Shown piece after piece: positions 41,920 to 52,936 of a stretch of DNA of 64,000 bases (positions are counted from its first letter, which is position 1; every line of letters starts with the position of its first letter). This DNA comes from JAGRKR01 sp041397725 (GTDB lineage: Bacteria; Pseudomonadota; Alphaproteobacteria; Rhizobiales; Hyphomicrobiaceae), in contig JAWKVZ010000004.1 in assembly GCA_041397725.1 (NCBI GenBank), positions 314,294 through 378,293 of the forward strand. Direction: 5' to 3'. The position numbers and the translations under genes were made by a program. The notes beneath the pieces are model-generated. The model was not told the origin of the DNA. It saw only the letters and a program-made list of their open reading frames with translations, and did no database searches.

Positions 41920-42785
41920 ACCGATGTCTCCCGGTTCTCTGCGTTGCGTTGCTGCCCGTCGCGCCACCAGCCCGGCTCGAGCCCGCACTGGTTTAGGATC
42001 TCGACGGCGCTGTCGAGCGTCACCTTGGCCCCTTCCTGCGGCGGCAGGCGATGCACCTCGTCGCTGATCACCTCGACACTCACCAGCGGTGACGCGCCGA
42101 TCCTGCGGAGGGTGGCGAGCAGCGCCGGAAAATCGACGGTGCCTTCGCCCGGCAACAACCGGCCGTGGCGTGACTCCTCCCGCACCTCGAACCATGGCAC
42201 CGTCGCCGCGTCCGCCAGTTGCAGCGTCAGCCAGCGGTCCGCCGGCACCTCCGCGATCGCCGAGTATGGCTCGCCCGTGCGCTCCAGATGCCAGGCGTCG
42301 AGAATGAGGCCGCCATTCGCACGGTTCGCGCGCGCGATGATCTGCGATGCGGCGGCAAGGGTGCGAATGCCGCTGTGCGGTATGAACTCGAGGGCGACCA
42401 GCAGACCTCGCTCGGCCGCCCGATCGCAGAGCACCGCGAAGGCCCGAGCGACCTCCACGGGATCGTGCGCCTCCCACAGGCCCGCATTGAGCTGCCTTGG
42501 CCGGAACAGCTCTGCCATGTGCCAGAGCGTGTCCTCATCCTCGTCGATGCCGAAACGACCGTTGCCGAGCCACGTCGCGGCGAAGCCGATTTCCGTGACC
42601 TCGATATCGGCCGCGGCCAGGAGCTTCAGCATCTGCCGGTCGTCGATCCCGGCGGCATGGGCATCGCGATACTCGAGCGGTCGGATGCTGAGGCCGCGAT
42701 AGCCGGCGGCAGCCGCGGCACGCACGCGCTGATCGAACGGCACGCGGGCAAGAGTCTGAGCATTGAGGATGAGGTTCTGTCGCAT
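41916..42785 (-). CDS. Sugar phosphate isomerase/epimerase (AP endonuclease 2-like TIM barrel)
   Basis: A 289-residue TIM-barrel protein of the xylose-isomerase-like family. Metal-binding strands are LVALEFIP, GGLILDAWHLERTG and SPLVSVEVISDEVH. I chose ATG at 42785 because MRQNLILNAQT is the usual start; the frame is open upstream but rich in Pro and Arg. It is coupled to the zinc dehydrogenase. Confidence 0.82.
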   Translation of the reverse strand: MRQNLILNAQTLARVPFDQRVRAAAAAGYRGLSIRPLEYRDAHAAGIDDRQMLKLLAAADIEVTEIGFAATWLGNGRFGIDEDEDTLWHMAELFRPRQLNAGLWEAHDPVEVARAFAVLCDRAAERGLLVALEFIPHSGIRTLAAASQIIARANRANGGLILDAWHLERTGEPYSAIAEVPADRWLTLQLADAATVPWFEVREESRHGRLLPGEGTVDFPALLATLRRIGASPLVSVEVISDEVHRLPPQEGAKVTLDSAVEILNQCGLEPGWWRDGQQRNAENRETSV

Positions 42786-42918
42786 TTCGTCCGTTCGCGG
42801 CAAGGCGGGAGGGTGCGCGGGGCAAGAGGGTTGGCGTGGCGATCCTGCCATGTCGCCCGCCGCCGGTCCATACGCCGATCCTCACGAGTCGGGACAGCGG
42901 ACGTCCGGCGCGACGGGC

Positions 42919-44448
42919 TCAGATTCCCAGCAGCACGAAGACCCGGAAGATCACGGCCGCCAGGACCGCCGCCACAGGCACCGTGATGACCCACGCAGCC
43001 ACGACCACCGTGAAGTGCGAGCGCCGCACCAGCTTGCGGCGCATGAGGTACTGCTGCTCCGCCAGCGCCGGCTCGCGACGTTTGCTCGCGCGCGCCCCTT
43101 TGCTGGCCATGTAGTCCCGTCGTCGGCGGCTGCGGCTCGTATAATACTCGCGGAAGAAGCCGACGCCGAACACCGCGCCCACCGCAATGTGGGTCGAGCT
43201 TACCGGCAAGCCGAGCGCGGACGCCACGATGACGGTGATCGCCGCCGACAGCGAAACGCAAAAGGCCCGCACGGGATTCATGCGGGTGATCTCCTGGCCG
43301 ACGGTGCGAATGAGCGTCGGCCCGAACAGGAACAGGCCGATGCTGATGCCGGCAGCGCCGATGATCATGATCCAGAACGGCAGCGCCACCTTGCCGGCGA
43401 CGGAGCCGCTCGCGGAGCTGTGCAGGATGCCGGCAAGCGGGCCCACGGCATTGGCCACGTCGTTGGCTCCATGGGCGAACGACAAGAGTGCCGCCGAGCA
43501 GATCAGCGGCAGGTGGAAGAGCTTGCGCAGCGATTGATTGCGGTTCTCCATGTGCGCACTCTGTCGACGGATGAGCGGTCGCAGCAGCAGAAACGAGCCG
43601 ACGAGTACGCCGCCGGAGACGAGCGCCACGACCATCGCCGAGGTTTTCCAGATCCGGCTCAGGCCCTTCATCATCAGGTAGGCCGTAAAGGCGCTGCACA
43701 TGATGGCGATGAGCGCCGGCACCCAGAGGCGGGCCGCAGCGATCTTGTCGTGGCGATAGATGATGTTCGCCTTGATGAAAGCCAGGAACAGCGCGGCGAT
43801 GATCCCGCCGAGCAGCGGCGAGACGACCCAGCTTGCCGCAATGGCGGCAAGGACATGCCAATTGGCGATGCCGAAGCCGGCTGCCGCGATGCCGGCTCCA
43901 ACGACGCCACCGACCACGGCATGGGTGGTCGAGACGGGTGCGCCGACGTAGGTCGCGACGTTCACCCAGACCGCCGACGCGATCAGAGCCGCCATCATGG
44001 TGGCGATGAAGACTTCGCTCGATCCGACCATCGACGGATCGATGATGCCTTTCGAGATGGTGTTGACGACCTCGCCGCCGGCGATGAGCGCGCCGGCACA
44101 TTCGAAGATCGCCGCGATGATCAATGCGCCCGTCATCGTCAGCGCTCGCGAGCCGACAGCGGGTCCGACGTTGTTGGCCACGTCGTTGGCGCCGATGTTG
44201 AGCGCCATGTAGCCCGCCAGGACAGAGGCCGCAATCAGCACCAGGGCGTTCGGCTGGGCGCCGATCTGGACGCCAGCGACCACGGCAGAAACGGCAAGGA
44301 AGGCGAGCGCGAGACCCGGCGCGAGCAGGGAACGGCTGAGAGAGCGCGTCGCCTCCTCGACCCGCTCGAGCTTGTGAAGGTCCTTGTCGAGGGAGACCTT
44401 GCGAAGGCGCTCGGCCGCGCGTGGCGCCTGCCCGGTTTCAGTGCTCAT
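42919..44448 (-). CDS. PiT-family inorganic phosphate transporter
   Basis: A 509-residue low-affinity phosphate permease with two copies of the PiT signature (GANDVANNVGPAVGSRALT and GANDVANAVGPLAGIL), about ten membrane spans and a charged N-terminal extension of about 40 residues. Length and topology are normal for the long bacterial type. No PhoU-like DUF47 partner lies next to it. Confidence 0.92.
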   Translation of the reverse strand: MSTETGQAPRAAERLRKVSLDKDLHKLERVEEATRSLSRSLLAPGLALAFLAVSAVVAGVQIGAQPNALVLIAASVLAGYMALNIGANDVANNVGPAVGSRALTMTGALIIAAIFECAGALIAGGEVVNTISKGIIDPSMVGSSEVFIATMMAALIASAVWVNVATYVGAPVSTTHAVVGGVVGAGIAAAGFGIANWHVLAAIAASWVVSPLLGGIIAALFLAFIKANIIYRHDKIAAARLWVPALIAIMCSAFTAYLMMKGLSRIWKTSAMVVALVSGGVLVGSFLLLRPLIRRQSAHMENRNQSLRKLFHLPLICSAALLSFAHGANDVANAVGPLAGILHSSASGSVAGKVALPFWIMIIGAAGISIGLFLFGPTLIRTVGQEITRMNPVRAFCVSLSAAITVIVASALGLPVSSTHIAVGAVFGVGFFREYYTSRSRRRRDYMASKGARASKRREPALAEQQYLMRRKLVRRSHFTVVVAAWVITVPVAAVLAAVIFRVFVLLGI

Positions 44449-44719
44449 CTGTTCGCCCTAGCCGACTTGCGCATCAGCGGCTCTGATAGGTGCTGCGCGC
44501 CCTCGACACAATCCCTCAGGGTGTCGCCATACCGCATTGCCCGCAGGTTTCGCGGCATTTCCACGCGATGTGGTGGGGTCGGTGAGGGTTCGACACCCAG
44601 TGGTCGCCGTTCAGACCTCGAGAGTCCGGCAATTAAGGCAGCGCCTGGCCACGGCGCATGGGCGGGGTGAGTTCCGGGCGCGCGGCATCGCCCGCCGCGG
44701 CACAGATCACCCGGATGCC

Positions 44720-45163
44720 CTAGGCGGTCGCGAGGTTGCGAATGATCTCTGCGAGCTCGGGCTCGGCAACAAGCGAGGCCGCCTCTTCGGGCGGAAAGAA
44801 GCCGACCCGGCGCTCACGCTGTTCCGGCCAGGTGGCCAACTGCTCCACGTCGTGGAGAAAGTAAACATCGACGGCGCAGGTCACGCTGGCGAAGAAGTGC
44901 AGCTTCTTGCGGTAATGATAGATGCCACCCGGCTGCTCCTCGATGCGGCCGACGAGGCCACCCTCCTCGCGCGCTTCCTCCGCAGCCACGACATGCGCAG
45001 CCTTGCCGGCCTTCGGCCATCCCTTCGGCGGGATCCAGCGCCCCGTATCGCGGCTCGTCACAAGCCCGACCAGAAGCGTACCGTCCGGCGCCCGCCGCAA
45101 GGGCAGCGCCGCAACCTGCCTGAATTCATCGCGGCTCGCGAACAATCGTGACAGCACCGTCAT
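44720..45163 (-). CDS. NUDIX hydrolase (DIPP-like)
   Basis: A 147-residue NUDIX protein with box GKAAHVVAAEEAREEGGLVG, which matches the DIPP-type variant with AAEEAREEGG. The strand RWIPPKGWPKAGKAA just before it is also typical. DIPP-like enzymes hydrolyse diphosphoinositol or dinucleoside polyphosphates. It stands alone between PiT and the MipA-type gene. Confidence 0.85.
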   Translation of the reverse strand: MTVLSRLFASRDEFRQVAALPLRRAPDGTLLVGLVTSRDTGRWIPPKGWPKAGKAAHVVAAEEAREEGGLVGRIEEQPGGIYHYRKKLHFFASVTCAVDVYFLHDVEQLATWPEQRERRVGFFPPEEAASLVAEPELAEIIRNLATA

Positions 45164-45376
45164 GCTCCGCCTGCTTGCTCAGCCTACGCCCGCCTCGGTC
45201 CGCACCTCACCGCCGGCCATCGATCAACACGCAACCTTCAGGCGATGGACCGGATCGTTGCACCTGCGCAACACGACAGCGTCAATAAACAGCGCGCGCA
45301 AGCATTTGGTAACGGCATTGGTCCGTGCTGAGTGTACGTGCGTATATCGTCTCGAAGCAATTCATTCGTGACCGAC

Positions 45377-46213
45377 ATGGAGCTATCCCGCTTGAATTCC
45401 GGCAGCACGACACTCAGAACGCTTGTCGCCTTGGCGGCCCTGCTGACTGGCAGCCAGGCCCATGCCACTGGCACTACGGACTGGACGGCCGCCATGCCCA
45501 GGCAATTCGGCGTCGGCGGCGTGGTAGTGGTCGCTCCGAAGTACGAGGGATCGAAGGACTACCGGGTCATCGGCTTCCCCCTGATCGTGCCGTCCGGCAT
45601 GGCGTTCGGCGAGACCGGCCGGGTGCAGTTCCGTGGACCGGACGACCTGCGCCTGCGCGTGCTCGATTTCAACGGCTTCGAGGTGGGGCCGTTGCTCGGC
45701 TGGCGCTTCGGACGCAACGAGGGTGATTCGCGACGCCTCGCCGGCCTGGGCGACGTGGACGGCGGTTTCGTGGCCGGTGGCTTCGTCGCGTATCGGGCGG
45801 GCGCGTTCCGCGCCTTCGTTTCCTATCATCGCCAGGTGTCTGGGGACGATGGCGGAGCGCTCGTCAGGTTCGGTGCCGAGGGCCGCACGAGGCTGACGCC
45901 TTCGCTCTCACTCCTGGCGACGGCCGGCGCGAGCTACGCCGACGGCACCTACATGACGTCCTACTTTTCGATCTCGCCCCTCCAGAGCGCGGCCTCCCTG
46001 GCCGGCTTGCCTGTGTACGATGCAGGCTCGGGCTTCAAGGACGTGTTCGTGGGGCTTTCGGCCGACATCCGGCTCGCTCCACGCTGGTCGCTCAAGCTCA
46101 GCGGCCGCTATGCCCGCCTCATCGGAGATGCGGCCGACAGCCCGATCGTCGAGAGCGAGAACCAGTTCACCGGCGGGATCGGCCTGACCTACAGCTTCGA
46201 CATCGGCCGCTGA
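45377..46213 (+). CDS. MipA/OmpV-family outer-membrane protein
   Basis: A 278-residue protein with signal peptide (about residues 1-31, ending SQAHA) and alternating amphipathic strands ending in the aromatic-rich FTGGIGLTYSFDI, typical of an outer-membrane beta barrel of the MipA/OmpV family. VAPKYEGSKDYRVIGFP and the AGVGxxxxxxxxY-type repeats fit this family. I chose ATG at 45377 over an upstream 45332 start because it opens the signal peptide. Confidence 0.82.
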   Translation: MELSRLNSGSTTLRTLVALAALLTGSQAHATGTTDWTAAMPRQFGVGGVVVVAPKYEGSKDYRVIGFPLIVPSGMAFGETGRVQFRGPDDLRLRVLDFNGFEVGPLLGWRFGRNEGDSRRLAGLGDVDGGFVAGGFVAYRAGAFRAFVSYHRQVSGDDGGALVRFGAEGRTRLTPSLSLLATAGASYADGTYMTSYFSISPLQSAASLAGLPVYDAGSGFKDVFVGLSADIRLAPRWSLKLSGRYARLIGDAADSPIVESENQFTGGIGLTYSFDIGR

Positions 46214-46219
46214 GATCCG

Positions 46220-47187
46220 TCACAACGGGTGATGGCACGCCACGTGCCGCTCGGGCGACACTTGACGCCACTCGGGCGCCTGCTCCCGGCACACGCTCGT
46301 GCATTTCGGACAGCGCGGATGGAAATAGCAGCCCGACGGCGGATCGATCGGCGAGGGCACCTCGCCCTCGAGCTTCTGGAAGGCGATGCGTTTTTCCGGA
46401 TCGGGCACCGGTGACGCGAGCCTGAGGGCGTTCGTGTAGGGGTGGAGCGGCGCCTCGAATATCTCCGGCACCGGTCCCTGCTCGACGAGGCGGCCGAGAT
46501 ACATGACCGCGATGCGCTCGCAGAAGTAGCGCACGATGCCGAGATCGTGGCTGATGAACACGAAGCTCAAGTTGCGACTCGACTTGAGCTCCTTCAGCTT
46601 CAAGATGATCTGCGCCTGGATCGAGACGTCGAGGGCCGAGACCGGCTCGTCCGCAACGATGAGGTCCGGCTCGAGCACCAGGGCGCGAGCGATGGCCAGC
46701 CGCTGGCGCTGGCCACCGGAGAACTGGTGCGGAAACTTGGCGTAGGCGTCCGCCGGCAGACCGACATCGGCGAGGACGCGCCTGACCCGTTCCTCGGCCT
46801 CCGCGCGCGAGCAGAGCCCGTGCACGCGCAGCGGCTCGGTCAGCATGCGGGCGACGGACAGCCGGGGATTGAGGGATGAATAGGGATCCTGGAAGATGAT
46901 CTGCATTCTCTGCCGGAGTTTGACCAGCTCCTGGCGCGACGCCCGCGTTACCGACTGGCCCTTGTAGGTCACCTCTCCGCCGGTCGGCTCGATGAGCTGC
47001 AGGATGCAGCGACCGACGGTCGACTTGCCGCAGCCGGATTCTCCCACGAGGCCGAACGACTCGCCCGCCCGCACCTCGAAGCTGACGTCGTCGATGGCGC
47101 GCACGTTCACGATCGTCGGATTGGGGAAGCCTCGCTTGGTCGTGAAGACCTTGCGCAAGTGGCTGACCGTCAGAATGCTCGCTCCGC

Positions 47188-47191
<4 letters not shown>
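46220..47191 (-). CDS. Dipeptide/oligopeptide ABC transporter ATP-binding protein (DppF/OppF-like)
   Basis: A 323-residue ABC ATPase. Walker A is GESGCGKST, signature FSGGQRQRL, Walker B LIVADEPVSALD. The C-terminal domain with RCPKCTSVCREQ is the oligopeptide-type Fe-S-binding motif. It is the last gene of a five-gene importer and is coupled by four bases to the upstream ATPase. ATG at 47191 matches the usual start. Confidence 0.92.
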
Positions 47192-48186
<995 letters not shown>

Positions 48187-48196
48187 TTCGGCCCTC

Positions 48197-49081
48197 CTAC
48201 TCGTTCCGAAGTTTTGGATCGACCGCGTCCCTGAGGCCATCGCCGAGCAGGTTGAGCGAGAAGACGAGGACGAGCACGGCCAGCCCCGTATAGATGCACA
48301 TCCACGGCGCATCGAGGATGTACTCGAAGCCTTGCCGGATCATGCCGCCCCACGTCGGCGTCGGCGGCTTCACGCCAAGACCGATGAAGCTCAGATAGGC
48401 CTCGATGCGCACCGCCGTCGCCGTCCATAGCGACGCCAGCACCAGCACCTCGCCAATGACGTTGGGCAGGATGTGCACGGCCATGATCCGGGTATCGGAA
48501 TAGCCGAGCGCGCGGCAGGCCTCGATGTAGTCGAGCTCCTTGACGGCAACTGTCGGCGCCCGCGCGATGCGCGCGAACTTCGGGATGACGGTCAGCGCGA
48601 TGGCGATGATGAGGTTGGTGAGGTTGGCGCCGAGCACCGCCACCACGAGCAGACCCATGACGAGCGTCGGGAACGAGAGCAGCACGTCCATGGCGCGCAT
48701 GATGATCTGGTCGATCCAGCCGCCCTTGTAGCCGGCGACAATGCCGAGCGTGGAGCCGATCACCATGGCGATCGAGATGGATGCGACGCTGACGAGCAGC
48801 GAAATCCGCCCACCCCAGAGAATGCGCGACCAGACATCCCGCCCGAAGGCATCCGTGCCGAGCCAGTACTTCTGCGACGGCGGTTGCAACGCGTCGGCGA
48901 TGTGCTGCTTGATCGGATCGTAAGGCGCGATCACCGGCGCCAGCAGCGCCAGGACGCAGATCGCCAGGAAGATGACGAGGCCGACCCACGACGTCTTGTT
49001 CGTGTTGAAGGCGTGCACGATCTCCGTCACCGCGCGTGTGAACGCGCCCGGTCCGTGCCTCGTGGTCTCGACCGCGCTCAT
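48197..49081 (-). CDS. Dipeptide/oligopeptide ABC transporter permease (DppC/OppC-like)
   Basis: A 294-residue permease with an N-terminal span near residues 33-53, a periplasmic LGTDAFGRDVWSRILWGGR loop typical of DppC, and a coupling loop EACRALGYSDTRIMAVHILPN. ATG at 49081 overlaps the upstream permease stop by four bases. Confidence 0.92.
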   Translation of the reverse strand: MSAVETTRHGPGAFTRAVTEIVHAFNTNKTSWVGLVIFLAICVLALLAPVIAPYDPIKQHIADALQPPSQKYWLGTDAFGRDVWSRILWGGRISLLVSVASISIAMVIGSTLGIVAGYKGGWIDQIIMRAMDVLLSFPTLVMGLLVVAVLGANLTNLIIAIALTVIPKFARIARAPTVAVKELDYIEACRALGYSDTRIMAVHILPNVIGEVLVLASLWTATAVRIEAYLSFIGLGVKPPTPTWGGMIRQGFEYILDAPWMCIYTGLAVLVLVFSLNLLGDGLRDAVDPKLRNE

Positions 49082-50019
49082 TGATACTTCACCCTCGGGT
49101 CGCTCAGACCGTAGGCGAGATCGGTCAGCAGATTGGTGAGCACGATGAAGAAGGCGTAGATCACCATCAGCCCCTGCAGCATCGTGTAATCGCGCTGCTC
49201 GAGGGCGCCGACGATGAGCTTCCCGAGGCCCGGGCGGTTGAAGACGATCTCGGTGATGACCGAGTTGCCGATCAGCAACCCGAGATAGAGACCGATGACC
49301 GTGATCACGGGGATGATGGCGTTCCTCAGTCCGTGGCGCAGCACGACGATCCGGGCCGGAGCGCCTTTGGCGCGCGCCGTGCGGATGAAGTCGCCGCCGA
49401 GCGCCGCAATCATGGAGGAGCGCGCCGTACGCGCCACGTAGGCGACCATGATGAGCCCGAGGCTGAAAGCGGGCAGCACCAGATTGTACAGCCGGTCGAC
49501 GGGATCGCCGAGCTTCGGGTTGCTCATCACCGGAAACCACGGGTGATGGATGGCGAAGGCCAGGATGAGCAGGATGGCGGTGTAGAACGCCGGAAAGCTC
49601 AGCCCGAGCAGCGACAGGATGCGCGCAATGTAGTCGATCGCGCCGTTGCGGTAGACGGCCGCCAGGATGCCGATCGGCAGGCCGAGAACGATGCCGACGA
49701 GAATGCTCGCGAAGGTGAGGTCGAGTGTGTGGGGCAGGACCGCGAGCACTTCGCCGAGCACCGAGCGACCGCTGACCAGGGACTTGCCGAGATCACCCGT
49801 GAGCGCGCTCGACAGAAACGACCAGTACTGCGCACCGAGCGGCTGGTTCAGCCCGAGCCGCTCGCGCATGGCCTCGATGGACTGCTGCGTGGCATTGTCA
49901 CCGAGCACCGCAATGGCCGGATCACCGGGGGCGATGCGAATGATGATGAAGATGACGGTGAGCACGGCAACCAGCGTGGGCACCGTCGTCGCCAGCCGCC
50001 TGATGGTATACCAGAGCAC
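49078..50019 (-). CDS. Dipeptide/oligopeptide ABC transporter permease (DppB/OppB-like)
   Basis: A 313-residue permease of DppB type. It starts VLWYTIRRLATTVPTLVAVL (first span) with RIAPGDPA next, as usual. The coupling loop TARAKGAPARIVVLRHGLRN and the last TDLAYGLSDPRVKY are conserved. GTG at 50019 is chosen; GTG at 50028 is an alternative. It lies 104 bases after the binding-protein gene. Confidence 0.92.
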   Translation of the reverse strand: MLWYTIRRLATTVPTLVAVLTVIFIIIRIAPGDPAIAVLGDNATQQSIEAMRERLGLNQPLGAQYWSFLSSALTGDLGKSLVSGRSVLGEVLAVLPHTLDLTFASILVGIVLGLPIGILAAVYRNGAIDYIARILSLLGLSFPAFYTAILLILAFAIHHPWFPVMSNPKLGDPVDRLYNLVLPAFSLGLIMVAYVARTARSSMIAALGGDFIRTARAKGAPARIVVLRHGLRNAIIPVITVIGLYLGLLIGNSVITEIVFNRPGLGKLIVGALEQRDYTMLQGLMVIYAFFIVLTNLLTDLAYGLSDPRVKYQ

Positions 50020-50123
50020 GTGCTCCACCCCTTGCCGGACGCGCCCGAAAACCCTTCGCAAGCATGCCCCCGAGGCAGCCCGGCCGGCAGCGCGCCGTGC
50101 CGGGTCCGTGCCTCGGAGCGTTG

Positions 50124-51674
50124 CTACTTCGCCGTCGACGCCTGCGTGAACTCCGGCCCCAGGCTCAGGGCGCCCTCGAGCTTGTAGCCGTACACGATCG
50201 ACTTGCGGCGCGCCCACACCTGGAGCTGCTCGAACAGCGGCACCGAGCAGACCTGCTCCATCAGCTTGCGCTGAGCAGTGGCCCAGAGCGCGAGCTGCTT
50301 CTTGGCATCCGGCTCACGCCGGGCCGCGTCGATCTCGGCGTCCGCCACCTTGCAATGGCTGAAGTTCGTCACGGCCGTCGGCGCGCCGACGATGCTCCGC
50401 GAGTGATAGAACTGCGTCAGGTAGGTGTCGGCCACGGGGAACCGCGCCGCGCCATAGAGCACCATCGCACTCAGGTTCTTGCGGATCTGGGCGTGGAAGG
50501 CGGAATGCTCGACTACGTTGAGATCGAGGATGATCCCGACGGCGCGAAGCTGCTCCTGAATGACCTGCATCGGCTTCAGCAGCGCGCTGCGCTTGGTGAT
50601 GATGACCGAGAGCTTGAAGCCGTTCGGATGGCCGGCTTCCTTGAGCAGCGCCTTGGCCTTCGCCAGATCGAACGGATATTTCGGCAGGTCCGCGGTCTGG
50701 CCGAGATAGCCGTTCGGCACCGGAGACCAGCTCGTCTGCGTGACGCTCGCCCCGACCAGCTTGATGAAGTCGTCGCGATTGAGCGCATGCGCGATGGCCT
50801 TGCGCACGCGCACGTCATCGAGCGGCTTGATCGACGTGTTGAGATGCAGCGTGCGCAGCTCGCCCGGCTGGAAGACGTCCACGACGACATCGCTGCCGCC
50901 GCGCATCCGCTTCACCCAGCGCTCCTCGCGCATGCCGACGAAGAGCTGCAGCTCACCCTTCTGGAAGGCCAGCTCGCGGCTGCTGTCGGACGGCACGAAC
51001 TTGAAGACGATGCGGTCGATTTTCGGCGCCCCGCGGTAGTACGCCTTGTTGGCGACGAGCGTGATGCTCTGCTTCGCCGCGTAGTCCTTGAACATAAAGG
51101 GACCCGTGCCGATCGGCTTCTGCTTGAGCTTGTCGCCCAGCTCCTCGGCCGCCTTTTTGCTGACGATGTTGCCGCCGTGGTAGTTGGCGACCAGCCCCAG
51201 CAGCGAGGGCACCGGCGCCTTCAGCGAGATGCGCACGGTGTGCTTGTCGACCTTCTCGATCTTGTCGAAGGGGCGATAGTCGCTCGACACGCCGGACCGC
51301 TTCGGATCGGCGGCGCGCTGCAGCGAATAGACGACGTCGTCAGCGGTGAACTCGCCATAGCCGTGATGGAACTGCACGCCCTTGCGAAGCTTGAAGGTCC
51401 ACACCTTGCCATCGGCGGACGCACTCCAGCTTTCCGCCAGATCGGGCTCGATCTGGCCGGGATCGATGCTGCCCGACTTGAACCGGACGAGACCGCTGAA
51501 GATGTGGGCAAAGATCGTCTTGTCATCCGACTTGGTGGAGACGTGTGGGTCCAGGACACTGACATCGGCCGCCTTCAAGCCGACATTGACCGTCGTTTCC
51601 GCCTTGGCCGCGCCGCCGATCAGCGCCAGTGCGCCGGCCGCCAGCAGAAAGCATCGTCGCGCCCGTGCCATCAT
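50124..51674 (-). CDS. ABC transporter substrate-binding protein, family 5 (DppA/OppA-like)
   Basis: A 516-residue family 5 binding protein with signal peptide (residues about 1-25, ending GAAKAE). Characteristic segments are IFSGLVRFKSGS, EPDLAESWSASADGKVWTFKLR, GVQFHHG and GTGPFMFKDY. It captures peptides, opines or related cations. A GGGAGG ribosome-binding site precedes ATG 51674. It is the first gene of the importer operon and carries the shared ATTTGACYTRATG box about 100 bases upstream. Confidence 0.92.
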   Translation of the reverse strand: MMARARRCFLLAAGALALIGGAAKAETTVNVGLKAADVSVLDPHVSTKSDDKTIFAHIFSGLVRFKSGSIDPGQIEPDLAESWSASADGKVWTFKLRKGVQFHHGYGEFTADDVVYSLQRAADPKRSGVSSDYRPFDKIEKVDKHTVRISLKAPVPSLLGLVANYHGGNIVSKKAAEELGDKLKQKPIGTGPFMFKDYAAKQSITLVANKAYYRGAPKIDRIVFKFVPSDSSRELAFQKGELQLFVGMREERWVKRMRGGSDVVVDVFQPGELRTLHLNTSIKPLDDVRVRKAIAHALNRDDFIKLVGASVTQTSWSPVPNGYLGQTADLPKYPFDLAKAKALLKEAGHPNGFKLSVIITKRSALLKPMQVIQEQLRAVGIILDLNVVEHSAFHAQIRKNLSAMVLYGAARFPVADTYLTQFYHSRSIVGAPTAVTNFSHCKVADAEIDAARREPDAKKQLALWATAQRKLMEQVCSVPLFEQLQVWARRKSIVYGYKLEGALSLGPEFTQASTAK

Positions 51675-51776
51675 CGTGTTGGTCCTCCCTCGCTCATCTT
51701 CACGCACGCTCGGTGGCGCTCCCCGTTCGGGATGCCCGGGAAGGCCCATTGCACTGCATGGTCCTAGACGGGAAGC

Positions 51777-51789
51777 CATTAGGTCAAAT
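51777..51789 (-). promoter_or_regulatory. Shared promoter box ATTTGACCTAATG before the importer operon
   Basis: Read on the minus strand, 51789 to 51777 is ATTTGACCTAATG. The box before the oxidative operon (52841-52853) is ATTTGACTTGATG: 11 of 13 bases match, and both face their operons. TTGAC could be a -35, but the match extends past it, so a common operator is likely. Confidence 0.45.
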
Positions 51790-51873
51790 TCCAAATATTT
51801 CGTTGGCCATAACTCAGCTTTATGAAATGATTTCGCCCGGCGTCGTCACTTCATTCGGCGGGAGCTCGCGCGC

Positions 51874-52779
51874 ATGCGCCTCACCTGGCGGCAGATCGAA
51901 GCGTTCCGGGCCATCATGCTGACCGGAACCATCACACAGGCGGCGGAGCTCCTGTCGATCTCCCAGCCGGCCGTGAGCACGCTTCTCGCCAACCTCGAGC
52001 ACGAGCTCGGCTACAAGCTCTTCCTCCGCCAGAACGGCCGCCTCGCCGTCACCTCCGAGGCCGAGGCGCTTTATCCGGAAATCGAGCGGGCCTTCGTCGG
52101 GCTCGAGGATATCGCCGCGGCGGCTCACGCCATCGGGCGCACGCAGACGGGCTTTCTGCGCGTCGTCGTGATGCCGGCACTGGCCGGCGAGCGTCTCGCC
52201 GACGCCATCGCATCCTTTCTCGCCGTCCGTCCGCACGTGTCGCTCAGCCTCGAGATCCAGCCGCGCCTCACCGCCGTGCACTGGGTGGCGACCAACCGCT
52301 GCGACATCGGCATCACCAGCGAGCCTGCCGACCATCCGAACATCGACGCACGGCTGCTCTCCACCGACGAGGCCGTCTGCATCATCCATCCCAAGCATCG
52401 GCTGGCGCGCAAGAAGACGATCACGCCGGCGGACCTCGACGGCGAGCCGCTCATCTGCCTGCCGCCGGAGACGCGCTCGCGACGACAGCTCGACAAGCTG
52501 CTCGATGAAGCGCGCTCCTATCCGATCCGCCGCGTGGAATCGCGAACCGGCCACACGCTCTGGCAACTCGCCGAACGCAATATCGGCATCGGTGTCATCA
52601 CATTCTTTCTTCTCTCGGAGCGCATGTCGGAGAAGGTCGCGCTCCGGCCGTTCGCCCCTCTCATCCAGACGCGTGTGCTGCTGATCTCGCCGCGCCAACG
52701 GCCCATGAGCAAGCTCGCGACCGAGTTTTCGGACCACATCGCCGAGGCCTGCAGGCCGGTGGCGCGGAAGGCCGGCTGA
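51874..52779 (+). CDS. LysR-type transcriptional regulator
   Basis: A 301-residue LysR-type regulator. The HTH is RQIEAFRAIMLTGTITQAAELLSISQPAVSTLLANLE (residues about 6-42), followed by an effector domain with TGFLRVVVMPALAGERLADAI. It is similar to octopine/nopaline and other amino-acid LysRs (inference). It stands between the importer and the oxidative operon and is the best candidate to control both. Confidence 0.88.
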   Translation: MRLTWRQIEAFRAIMLTGTITQAAELLSISQPAVSTLLANLEHELGYKLFLRQNGRLAVTSEAEALYPEIERAFVGLEDIAAAAHAIGRTQTGFLRVVVMPALAGERLADAIASFLAVRPHVSLSLEIQPRLTAVHWVATNRCDIGITSEPADHPNIDARLLSTDEAVCIIHPKHRLARKKTITPADLDGEPLICLPPETRSRRQLDKLLDEARSYPIRRVESRTGHTLWQLAERNIGIGVITFFLLSERMSEKVALRPFAPLIQTRVLLISPRQRPMSKLATEFSDHIAEACRPVARKAG

Positions 52780-52805
52780 GCCGGGCGCGAGCCATGCCGC
52801 TGCCC

Positions 52806-52853
52806 CATCAAGTCGCTTTATAGCGGCGGCAAAGATACTTATTTGACTTGATG
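52806..52853 (+). promoter_or_regulatory. Inverted repeat and shared box before the oxidative operon
   Basis: CATCAAGTC at 52806-52814 and GACTTGATG at 52845-52853 are perfect inverted arms, 30 bases apart. The right arm is part of the box ATTTGACTTGATG shared with the importer promoter. TTGACT at 52844-52849 may be a -35. The position 84 bases before the first start codon fits a regulator-binding site. Confidence 0.5.
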
Positions 52854-52936
52854 CCACTGCCTCTACCATCCTTCGGCTCTGTCGGGACACTGCGGCCAGA
52901 ACTCTGCACGACAGAGTGGCGAACGAGGCTCCAAGC

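Noticed and set aside
42763..44670. 635-codon open frame antisense to the PiT transporter gene
   Set aside because: Low-complexity Asp/Arg/His composition and complete PiT signatures on the other strand.
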